Below, one piece after another: positions 1 to 5,355 of a stretch of DNA of 5,355 nt. The notes under the pieces were generated by a model, which worked only from the letters and a program-made list of their open reading frames with translations, searched no databases and was not told the origin of the DNA. Position numbers and translations under genes: made by a program. The stretch is from the NCBI GenBank assembly GCA_030536675.1, contig JAUNPM010000123.1, positions 1 to 5,355 of the forward strand. The letters run 5' to 3'. The stretch comes from Clostridia bacterium (lineage in GTDB: Bacteria > Bacillota > Clostridia > Lachnospirales > CAG-274). Position 1 is the first letter of the stretch. Each line of letters begins with the position of its first letter.

Positions 1-1115
1 TTCTTGCAAAAAATATGAAAGCAAAAAATGCGGGAGTAAAAACGGGAGATACAATATGGCAGGCAAGACAGAAATGTCCCGATATAGTATTTGTGCCGCC
101 GAGATTTAAAAGATATATTGAAATATCGGAAATAGTAAGAAACATATATTATGATTATACGGATCTTATTGAACCTTTCGGCATAGATGAATGCTGGCTT
201 GATGTGACGGAAAGCATACCTCTTTTTCCATCGGGAATGTATATTGCAGAGGAAATAAGAAGGAGAGTAAAGGAAGAGGTTGGAGTGACTGTTTCAATAG
301 GGGTTTCATTTAATAAGGTGTTTGCAAAGCTGGGCTCAGATATGAAAAAGCCTGATGCAATAACCATAATAAACAGAGATAACTATAAAAATAAAATATG
401 GAAGCTGCCAGTAAACGAGCTGCTTTATGTGGGAAGAGCATCAAAGGAAAGGCTTAATAAATTAAACATATTTACAATAGGTGATCTGGCAAATGCCGAT
501 AAAAATATATTGCAAAGGCATTTGGGAAAAAACGGAATATTGCTGAATGAATACGCAAGGGGAGAGGATAAAACTCCCGTTAAAAATATTGAATATGCAA
601 GGGAAATCAAAAGTATAGGCAATGGAACAACTATGCCTTTTGACGTTACAAAAACAGACGATATTAAGGTGGTGCTTATGCTTTTAAGCGAAAGTGTTGC
701 AAAAAGGCTCAGAGAAAAGAAGCTGTACTGCAATACTGTTCAAATATGCATAAAGTTTAACAATTTGCAAAGTGTTGACAGGCAAAAGGGCATAACGATC
801 CCTTCAAACAGCCAGGAAACAATATTTAAGACAGCTTATGAATTATATACAAGGGAATGTGTAAATTTGCCTGTGAGAGCTTTAAGCGTAAGAGCGTGTA
901 ATTTGACGAAAGAGGTTTGTTTTCAGCAAAGTCTTTTGAAGGGGGACAGTATTGAAGAAATTTATGAAAAATTGGATATAATGAGTGATGAGCTTAGAGA
1001 AAAGTATGGGTGGACAAGCATACAAAAGGCTGTTATGCTGACAAACAGAGAATTGTCGGGGCTTAATCCCACAGATGACAATACATTGCAGAAAATTGCT
1101 TTTTACAAGGGATAG
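1..1115 (+). CDS. dinB: DNA polymerase IV (Y-family translesion polymerase), 5'-truncated by the window edge
   Basis: This is an error-prone Y-family DNA polymerase that copies past damaged template bases in the cytoplasm. The reading frame is open from position 3 (codons L-A-K-N before the first in-frame ATG at 15). That ATG is not the true start, because LAKN-MKAKNAGVKTG is conserved internal palm/fingers sequence. About 45-50 N-terminal residues, including the first catalytic Asp and the steric-gate residue, lie upstream. Counting from the ATG at 15, the second catalytic Asp-Glu pair is D58-E59 in EPFGIDECWLDVT. The palm continues with SIGVSFNKVFAKLGSDMKKPD (about 94-114). A thumb helix-hairpin-helix segment, LLYVGRASKERLNKL, lies near 136-150. 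The little-finger domain runs from about 200 to 340. The KYGWTSIQKAVML tail is typical of the family. At 924-938 the sequence QQSLL sits where relatives carry a QLSLF-like beta-clamp motif, so that site looks degenerate. Identity as a DinB-type polymerase is secure; assignment to a subgroup is less so. Confidence 0.95.
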   Translation, partial: LAKNMKAKNAGVKTGDTIWQARQKCPDIVFVPPRFKRYIEISEIVRNIYYDYTDLIEPFGIDECWLDVTESIPLFPSGMYIAEEIRRRVKEEVGVTVSIGVSFNKVFAKLGSDMKKPDAITIINRDNYKNKIWKLPVNELLYVGRASKERLNKLNIFTIGDLANADKNILQRHLGKNGILLNEYARGEDKTPVKNIEYAREIKSIGNGTTMPFDVTKTDDIKVVLMLLSESVAKRLREKKLYCNTVQICIKFNNLQSVDRQKGITIPSNSQETIFKTAYELYTRECVNLPVRALSVRACNLTKEVCFQQSLLKGDSIEEIYEKLDIMSDELREKYGWTSIQKAVMLTNRELSGLNPTDDNTLQKIAFYKG

Positions 1116-1180
1116 AAATATTTTATTTATTCAAATCAATAAAATTATTAAGAAAGAATGACGAAAACAATAAAAATCGG

Positions 1181-1209
1181 TTGACCTTTTGAAAAATTAT
1201 ATATATAAT
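1181..1209 (+). promoter_or_regulatory. Sigma-A type promoter of the purine permease gene
   Basis: The -35 box TTGACC (1181-1186) is followed after exactly 17 bp by a perfect -10 box TATAAT (1204-1209). Transcription would start near 1216, giving a leader of about 34 nt. That is too short to hold a purine riboswitch aptamer. The -10 lies inside a 16-bp perfect A/T palindrome (1195-1210). The promoter lies 65 bp past the dinB stop codon, so the permease can be transcribed independently of dinB. Confidence 0.88.
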
Positions 1210-1236
1210 TAAAACATAAGCAAAAATATATATTTT

Positions 1237-1242
1237 AGGAGG
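1237..1242 (+). promoter_or_regulatory. Strong Shine-Dalgarno of the purine permease gene
   Basis: AGGAGG lies 7 nt before the ATG at 1250. This is a full-consensus site at good spacing and fixes the permease start. A 14-bp A/T palindrome (1223-1236) abuts it directly on the 5' side. Confidence 0.9.
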
Positions 1243-1249
1243 AAGAATT

Positions 1250-2629
1250 ATGCTTGAAAAACTGTTTAAGCTGAAGGAAAACAACACTGATGTAAAAACA
1301 GAAGTGCTGGCAGGTGTGACAATATTTATGACAATGGCATATATACTTGCTGTAAATCCAAACATATTGTCTGCAACGGGTATGGACAGAGATGCAGTAT
1401 TCACCGCTACTGCTCTTATATCCTGTATAGGAACGTTTTTAATGGCTGTTTTTGCTAATTACCCCTTTGCGATTGCTCCGGGTATGGGACTTAATGCCTA
1501 CTTTGCCTATACTGTTGTGCTTGAAATGGGTTATACTTGGCAGGTTGCTCTTGCTGCCGTATTTGTTGAAGGGGTTATTTTTATACTTTTATCACTTACG
1601 AATGTGAGAACTGCAATATTTGAGGCTATACCTATGTCTTTAAAGACTGCCGTGTCTGTAGGTATAGGATTTTATATTGCTATTATAGGTTTGCAAAATG
1701 CAAATATTGTGACAAACGGACTTTCACTTTTTTCTGTTGAAGGCTATATAAGCGCAAACGGACTTGAGGCGGGAGCCGTAGGAATGAGCGATGTGGGAAT
1801 AACTGTTTTGCTTGCAATAATAGGAACTGTTATAACAGCTTTTTTGGTGGCAAAAAATGTTAAGGGAAATATATTTCTTGGAATTTTAATAACCTGGATA
1901 TTAGGAATAATATGTCAGCTTACAGGGCTTTATGTGCCTAATGCCGAGGCGGGATTTTATTCCGTACTTCCCGATTTCAGCAGTGGTATATCTGTTCCAA
2001 GTCTTTCACCTATATTCTGCAAAATGGATTTCAGCAATATGCTTTCCCTAAATTTTGTTGTGGTCGTGTTTGCGTTTCTTTTTGTGGATCTGTTTGATAC
2101 CATAGGTACTCTTATAGGTGTTTCTTCAAGAGCGAATATGCTTGATGAAGAGGGCAGACTGCCTCGTATAAAGGGTGCTCTTATGGCTGATGCTGTAGCT
2201 ACTACAGCAGGTGCCGTACTGGGAACTTCAACTGCAAGCTCATATATTGAAAGTTCAACGGGAGTTGCAGAAGGGGGAAGAACGGGACTTACAGCTTTGG
2301 TAACGGCTGCATTGTTTGGATTAGCTTTGCTTTTTTCTCCTGTTTTTCTTGCCATACCTTCATTTGCAACTGCACCTGCTCTTTTAATAGTTGGATTTTA
2401 TATGGTAACAAATATTGTAAAAATTGATTTTAATAATGTTTTTGAGGCTATACCTGCATATATATGTATTATAGCTATGCCTTTCTTTTCAAGCATATCA
2501 GAGGGCATTTCAATGGGTATGATCTCATATACGGTGCTTTATTTTGCAAATCCAAATAAGAATAAAAAATTGAGCTTGCTTATGATAGTGCTTTCAGTTT
2601 TGTTTATAGTAAAATATATTATTTTATAA
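1250..2629 (+). CDS. Purine (guanine/hypoxanthine/adenine) permease, AzgA/PbuG branch of the NCS2 family
   Basis: This is an integral membrane protein of 459 residues, close to the usual length for the AzgA/PbuG/PbuO group, which imports purine bases by cation symport for salvage. Family marks are visible in order. An amphipathic N-terminus leads to EVLAGVTIFMTMAYI (18-32). APGMGLNAYFAY (76-87) is the conserved TM3 half-helix region. VDLFDTIGTLIG (279-290) in TM8 contains acidic residues D280 and D283. The TM10 signature spans 325-346, with SYIES (E334 in it) and a GGRTG end. Hydrophobic stretches fit the 14-segment, two-inverted-repeat NCS2 fold, including terminal segments near 396-433 and 440-457. 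The acidic TM8 and TM10 residues correspond to the substrate-binding pair of this family. Substrate choice among guanine, hypoxanthine and adenine cannot be read from sequence, so no specific symbol is given. The gene has its own promoter, strong ribosome binding site and terminator, so it appears monocistronic. Confidence 0.94.
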   Translation: MLEKLFKLKENNTDVKTEVLAGVTIFMTMAYILAVNPNILSATGMDRDAVFTATALISCIGTFLMAVFANYPFAIAPGMGLNAYFAYTVVLEMGYTWQVALAAVFVEGVIFILLSLTNVRTAIFEAIPMSLKTAVSVGIGFYIAIIGLQNANIVTNGLSLFSVEGYISANGLEAGAVGMSDVGITVLLAIIGTVITAFLVAKNVKGNIFLGILITWILGIICQLTGLYVPNAEAGFYSVLPDFSSGISVPSLSPIFCKMDFSNMLSLNFVVVVFAFLFVDLFDTIGTLIGVSSRANMLDEEGRLPRIKGALMADAVATTAGAVLGTSTASSYIESSTGVAEGGRTGLTALVTAALFGLALLFSPVFLAIPSFATAPALLIVGFYMVTNIVKIDFNNVFEAIPAYICIIAMPFFSSISEGISMGMISYTVLYFANPNKNKKLSLLMIVLSVLFIVKYIIL

Positions 2630-2652
2630 GCATAGTTTTGAGGAATTATATT

Positions 2653-2699
2653 TAGCTGTCCCAAACGGAAAATTATTTTGTTTGGGACAGCTGTTTTTT
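2653..2699 (+). terminator. Rho-independent terminator after the purine permease gene
   Basis: A perfect 13-bp stem pairs AGCTGTCCCAAAC (2654-2666) with GTTTGGGACAGCT (2680-2692). The stem can extend inward by two G-U and two A-U pairs, leaving a 5-nt loop (2671-2675), and outward by one U-G pair (2653/2693). It is followed by six T residues (2694-2699). It starts 24 nt after the permease stop codon. The 5' flank is not T-rich on the opposite strand, so it should work mainly for + strand transcription. Confidence 0.95.
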
Positions 2700-2721
2700 G
2701 TGTGTTTTGTTTATTCATATA

Positions 2722-2750
2722 TTGACAAGCTATATAATAAATCGTATAAT
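2722..2750 (+). promoter_or_regulatory. Full-consensus sigma-A promoter of the SpoIID/LytB-like gene and queA operon
   Basis: TTGACA (2722-2727) is followed after 17 bp by TATAAT (2745-2750). Both hexamers and the spacing match the housekeeping consensus exactly. Transcription would start near 2757, giving a leader of about 120 nt before the TTG start codon at 2878. A second TATAAT at 2733-2738 is too close to the -35 to be used with it. The position just after a strong terminator supports this as the start of a new transcription unit. Confidence 0.9.
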
Positions 2751-2756
2751 TATATT

Positions 2757-2877
2757 ACAAATGTAGTATTTGTGTCCCTATAAAAAATTAAAGGAATTGT
2801 TACGTTTTTATTATAATTTTGAAACCTTGTGGAAAAAAGGGTCGTATTATTGTATACTATGTATTGAGGTGATTTTT
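2757..2877 (+). other. Leader of about 120 nt upstream of the SpoIID/LytB-like gene, no recognised element
   Basis: This is the inferred 5' untranslated region between the consensus promoter and the TTG start. It is A/T-rich. The only dyad I found is weak: AAAATTA (2784-2790) against TAATTTT (2814-2820) with a 23-nt loop. No T-box, riboswitch or attenuator pattern is recognisable. The frame of the downstream gene stays open back to a TTG at 2770, but that codon has no Shine-Dalgarno, and the 36 extra residues would place non-signal sequence ahead of the signal peptide. Confidence 0.45.
2866..2872 (+). promoter_or_regulatory. Shine-Dalgarno that fixes a TTG start codon
   Basis: GAGGTGA lies 5 nt before the TTG at 2878. 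It is a good match to the 3' end of Firmicute 16S rRNA at normal spacing. It decides the start, because the TTG is followed at once by a classical signal peptide beginning M-K-K-I-K. The upstream in-frame TTG at 2770 has no such site. Confidence 0.88.
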
Positions 2878-4356
2878 TTGAAAAAAATAAAATGTTTGAT
2901 AATAACAGCCTTTGCGGCGGCTGCCTGCTGGCTGACTGCGGTAAACGCTTATGCGGGAACAATAAGAGTAGGTCTTGAAAAGAATTTTAAAAATGTAGAG
3001 TCCGTAACGATAAATGACAGTGTTATGGGTGTTGGAATAGGAAGCGGTAAAAAATATAATATAAGCGGTACATATACGGTAAAGCCTGTGGGAGGGCAAT
3101 ATTATAATATAGGTGAATATTTTGATACCTATGAAGAGGTATATGCAAAGCTGCCTGCTTATACGGGATATAACTGTGTTGCGGCTCTTACGGATAAGGG
3201 CTGGACAATATATGTAAGGACAGACGGAAAAAAGCTGAACAAAACAATTATATCAACGGGAAGCTATTGCGTTGGGTTTGCTTATGAGGGTAAGTATAAG
3301 TTTATTGTTGACGGCAGCAGTCCCGCAAGGGTGAATGCAAGTGACGGCATAATAGGCGTGGGAGAAAATTTTTACAGGGACGATATTGAAATATACAGAC
3401 AGGGAAGTACTCTGACTGCTGTAAATGTAATAGATGAAGAAAAGTATTTGTACGGTGTTATAAATTCAGAAATGCCTTCATCTTGGAGCAGTGAGGCTCA
3501 AAAAGCCCAGGCTGTAGCCGCAAGAACATATATGGAAAGGTCAAAGGGCAAGCACGATATATATGACCTTTGCGACGGGGTACATTGCCAGGATTACAAC
3601 GGAACAAAAAATGAAACCGAGGCGGGAATACAGGCTGTAAACGAAACAGAGGGATTATGTATATATTACAATGACGCTCTTATTGAGGCGGTTTATTTTG
3701 CTTCAGACGGAGGAGCAACAATTGACGGTGCAGAGGCGTGGGGTACTGAAACACCATACCTTAAGGGCAAGGTCGATACATATGAAAAGGAATATAAAGA
3801 GTGGACAAGAGAATTTACATACAGTGAGCTGACGGATATATTTGCCGCAAAGGGATACGATGTGGGCAATGTTGTAAAGCTGGAAGTAAAGTATAATGCA
3901 AACGGAATAGCAACGGAGCTTACAATAAGAGGTTCAAAGGGGCAGAAGGTTTTGACTAAAGAAGAAATAAGAACTGCTTTTTCCACGTCAAGCGGAGGAA
4001 GCTTAAATTCCAGAAACTTTGTGCTCTTAAACGGTGAAGAAGCAAGCGGAAGTTCTGTATATGCTCTTGGCTCAAGTGGGAATACAAATACTGTTGGAAG
4101 TAATGCGGCTGTCCAGAGCAGTGGAAAAACAGGCTTGGTTGCGGGAAGCATAATTGCTGAGAGCAGTAAGGGAACAAGCACTATTACAACTGCTTCGACA
4201 GCTGTAACGGGAAAGGCAGGAGTAGTGACGATTGCGGGAAAAGGAAACGGTCACAGCGTTGGTATGAGCCAGTATGGCGCAAAGGGTATGGCTGAAGATG
4301 GCTATAAATTTGACGATATACTTAAATTTTATTATACGGATGTTGAAATTAAGTAA
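2878..4356 (+). CDS. Secreted SpoIID/LytB-domain protein (probable peptidoglycan lytic transglycosylase)
   Basis: The 492-residue product starts at TTG (2878) behind GAGGTGA. Residues 1-26 form a signal peptide: a KKIK n-region, a hydrophobic core at 7-22, and an AYA cleavage site before G27. The protein should act outside the membrane. Residues 27-115 start with TIRVGLEKNF and include a YFDTYEEVYAKLPAY stretch that resembles a SPOR-like or SpoIID N-terminal region. The SpoIID core starts near 178. VINSEMP (194-200) carries the presumed catalytic E198, followed by EAQKAQAVAARTY (206-218). H226, C232, H236 and C237 in KHDIYDLCDGVHCQ match the zinc-binding motif of clostridial SpoIID. The C-terminal signature GHSVGMSQYGA spans 458-468. 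Family members cleave glycan strands whose stem peptides have been removed. A Ser/Thr/Gly/Ala-rich stretch at about 388-448 separates the core from the last motif. queA follows after 15 nt. The vegetative-type promoter favours a general LytB-like role over sporulation-specific SpoIID, so no symbol is given. Confidence 0.9.
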   Translation: MKKIKCLIITAFAAAACWLTAVNAYAGTIRVGLEKNFKNVESVTINDSVMGVGIGSGKKYNISGTYTVKPVGGQYYNIGEYFDTYEEVYAKLPAYTGYNCVAALTDKGWTIYVRTDGKKLNKTIISTGSYCVGFAYEGKYKFIVDGSSPARVNASDGIIGVGENFYRDDIEIYRQGSTLTAVNVIDEEKYLYGVINSEMPSSWSSEAQKAQAVAARTYMERSKGKHDIYDLCDGVHCQDYNGTKNETEAGIQAVNETEGLCIYYNDALIEAVYFASDGGATIDGAEAWGTETPYLKGKVDTYEKEYKEWTREFTYSELTDIFAAKGYDVGNVVKLEVKYNANGIATELTIRGSKGQKVLTKEEIRTAFSTSSGGSLNSRNFVLLNGEEASGSSVYALGSSGNTNTVGSNAAVQSSGKTGLVAGSIIAESSKGTSTITTASTAVTGKAGVVTIAGKGNGHSVGMSQYGAKGMAEDGYKFDDILKFYYTDVEIK

Positions 4357-4363
4357 GGATAGG
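4355..4363 (+). promoter_or_regulatory. Weak ribosome binding site of queA overlapping the upstream stop codon
   Basis: AAGGATAGG begins inside the TAA stop of the SpoIID/LytB-like gene. Its closest AGG ends 8 nt before the ATG at 4372, and its AAGGAT part ends 11 nt before it. The match is modest, which suggests queA translation may be helped by ribosomes finishing the upstream gene. Confidence 0.55.
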
Positions 4364-4371
4364 TTGTTATT

Positions 4372-5355
4372 ATGTTAAAAAGTGATTTTTATTATGATTT
4401 ACCGGAAGAGCTTATTGCTCAAACTCCATTAAAAGACAGGTCTTCATCAAGACTTTTAGTACTTGATAAGGATACGGGAGAAATTGAGCATAAGGTTTTT
4501 ACGGATATAAAGGATATGATACATTGCGGGGACTGTCTTGTTATAAATGAAACAAAGGTGCTGCCTGCAAGACTGATAGGAGCAAGAAAAGATACGGGAA
4601 CAAGAGTTGAAATTTTGCTTTTAAAAAGAAATGAGGACGATACTTGGGAAACTATTGTTTACCCCGGAAAAAAAGCAAGACCCGGACATATAATTGAATT
4701 TGGCGGCGGACTTCTTGAGGCTGAAATCGTAGATGTCATCGATGAGGGCAATAGAATTGTTAAGTTTAAATATGAAGGAATATTTGAAGAAATACTTGAT
4801 CAGCTGGGTGAAATGCCCCTGCCTCCTTATATTCACGAAAAACTTGAGGACAAAAACAGATACCAGACTGTTTATGCAAAAAATGAAGGCTCTGCTGCGG
4901 CTCCTACTGCGGGACTTCATTTTACACCGGAGCTTTTAAAAGAATTAAGCGAAAAGGGGGTCAAAATAGCAAGGCTTACTTTACACGTGGGACTTGGAAC
5001 CTTTAGACCTGTTAAGGCTGAGGATATTAACGATCATAAAATGCATTCGGAATTTTATATGATAGACAGCGAAAATGCTGAAATCATAAACAGTACAAGA
5101 GAAAATGGCGGAAGAATAATAGCCGTTGGCACTACAAGCACAAGAACTCTTGAATCCATAGCCGATGATAACGGACATATAAGCCCTTCAAGTGGGTGGA
5201 CGGATATTTTTATATATCCCGGATATAAATTTAAAATTGTTGATAATCTTATTACCAATTTTCATTTGCCTGAATCTACTCTTATTATGCTTGTAAGCGC
5301 TCTTGCGGGAAGGGAAAATGTTCTCAATGCTTATAGGGAAGCGGTAAAAGAAAAA
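4372..5355 (+). CDS. queA: S-adenosylmethionine:tRNA ribosyltransferase-isomerase, 3'-truncated by the window edge
   Basis: QueA transfers the ribosyl part of S-adenosylmethionine to preQ1 at the tRNA wobble position and rearranges it to epoxyqueuosine, the penultimate step of queuosine synthesis in the cytoplasm. The frame is open for exactly 328 codons to the last base. The family is usually about 340-345 residues, so only about 13-15 residues are missing, normally an aromatic SFGDAMLI-like end. Recognised segments in order are YDLPEELIAQTPLKDRSSSRLL (8-29), VINETKVLPARL (57-68), EMPLPPYI (147-154), RYQTVYA (163-169), APTAGLHFT (177-185), LHVGLGTFRPV (204-214), VGTTSTRTLES (252-262), and TNFHLPESTLIMLVSALAG (295-313). 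The ATG lies 15 nt after the SpoIID/LytB-like stop, and no promoter or terminator is visible between them, so the two are probably co-transcribed. No frameshift or missing motif is seen within the window. Confidence 0.97.
   Translation, partial: MLKSDFYYDLPEELIAQTPLKDRSSSRLLVLDKDTGEIEHKVFTDIKDMIHCGDCLVINETKVLPARLIGARKDTGTRVEILLLKRNEDDTWETIVYPGKKARPGHIIEFGGGLLEAEIVDVIDEGNRIVKFKYEGIFEEILDQLGEMPLPPYIHEKLEDKNRYQTVYAKNEGSAAAPTAGLHFTPELLKELSEKGVKIARLTLHVGLGTFRPVKAEDINDHKMHSEFYMIDSENAEIINSTRENGGRIIAVGTTSTRTLESIADDNGHISPSSGWTDIFIYPGYKFKIVDNLITNFHLPESTLIMLVSALAGRENVLNAYREAVKEK

Noticed and set aside
1120..1145. A/T-only dyad ATTTTATT/AATAAAAT just after the dinB stop, as a possible terminator.
   Set aside because: The 8-bp stem has no G-C pairs, a 10-nt loop and no T-tract after it. 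It is too weak to call, so dinB transcription may read through or end by other means.
1159..1171. TGACGAAAACAAT as a possible PurR box upstream of the purine permease.
   Set aside because: It shares only a CGAA core with the known PurBox, lacks the paired second box, and is easily found by chance.
2714..2750. Sigma-E type promoter (ATA about 16 bp before CATA) for the SpoIID-like gene.
   Set aside because: The ATA near 2717-2719 is about 23 bp from CGTATAAT, so the spacing is wrong, and the sigma-A match in the same segment is exact.
2830..2858. Second promoter candidate TGGAAA-17-TATACT closer to the SpoIID/LytB-like gene.
   Set aside because: The -35 matches only 4 of 6 bases, and the transcript would start almost at the Shine-Dalgarno. 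The consensus promoter at 2722-2750 is far better.
2905..2930. Lipobox reading of the SpoIID/LytB-like signal peptide around C17 (AAAC).
   Set aside because: The -3 position is Ala rather than Leu, Val or Ile, and a good signal peptidase I site (AYA before G27) follows.
3693..4254. Overlapping open frames on the - strand inside the SpoIID/LytB-like gene.
   Set aside because: They are low-complexity antisense shadows of a clearly conserved + strand gene, with no ribosome binding site or recognisable domain. The same applies to the - strand frames under dinB, the permease and queA, and to the + strand frame at 4733-4939 inside queA.

Overview
The window is A+T-rich, and all its recognisable genes lie on the + strand. 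It looks like the chromosome of an anaerobic low-GC Firmicute, probably a clostridium or a Lachnospiraceae-like relative. The evidence is the AGGAGG and GAGGTGAT ribosome binding sites, a TTG start codon, consensus sigma-A type promoters, the clostridial style of the Y-family polymerase, and a SpoIID/LytB-family gene directly in front of queA. This assignment is inferred from sequence style and was not confirmed by a search.

Layout. (1) Positions 1-1115 hold the 3' part of a dinB-type DNA polymerase IV gene; its first ~45-50 codons lie before the window. (2) Positions 1116-1249 are a promoter region with a TTGACC-17-TATAAT promoter and a strong Shine-Dalgarno. (3) Positions 1250-2629 encode a complete 459-residue purine permease of the AzgA/PbuG branch of the NCS2 family. 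(4) A strong intrinsic terminator at 2653-2699 closes that unit. (5) A fully consensus TTGACA-17-TATAAT promoter at 2722-2750 is followed by a leader of about 120 nt. (6) Positions 2878-4356 encode a secreted SpoIID/LytB-domain protein of 492 residues that starts at TTG. (7) After 15 nt, queA (tRNA queuosine biosynthesis) begins at 4372 and runs off the window end after 328 codons, roughly 13-15 residues short of its usual C-terminus.

There are three independent or semi-independent transcription units: dinB (promoter outside the window), the monocistronic permease (own promoter and terminator), and the SpoIID/LytB-queA operon, which continues past the window. The genes do not form one pathway: they cover DNA damage tolerance, purine uptake, peptidoglycan processing and tRNA modification. 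The pairing of a SpoIID/LytB-type gene with queA resembles arrangements I recall in clostridia, where tgt and yajC often follow queA.

I see no mobile element, CRISPR array, tRNA, rRNA or recognised riboswitch, and no convincing new system. The points most worth a second look are the vegetative-looking promoter and queA linkage of the SpoIID-like gene, the Ser/Thr/Gly/Ala-rich insert near its C-terminus, and a degenerate clamp-binding motif in the polymerase.
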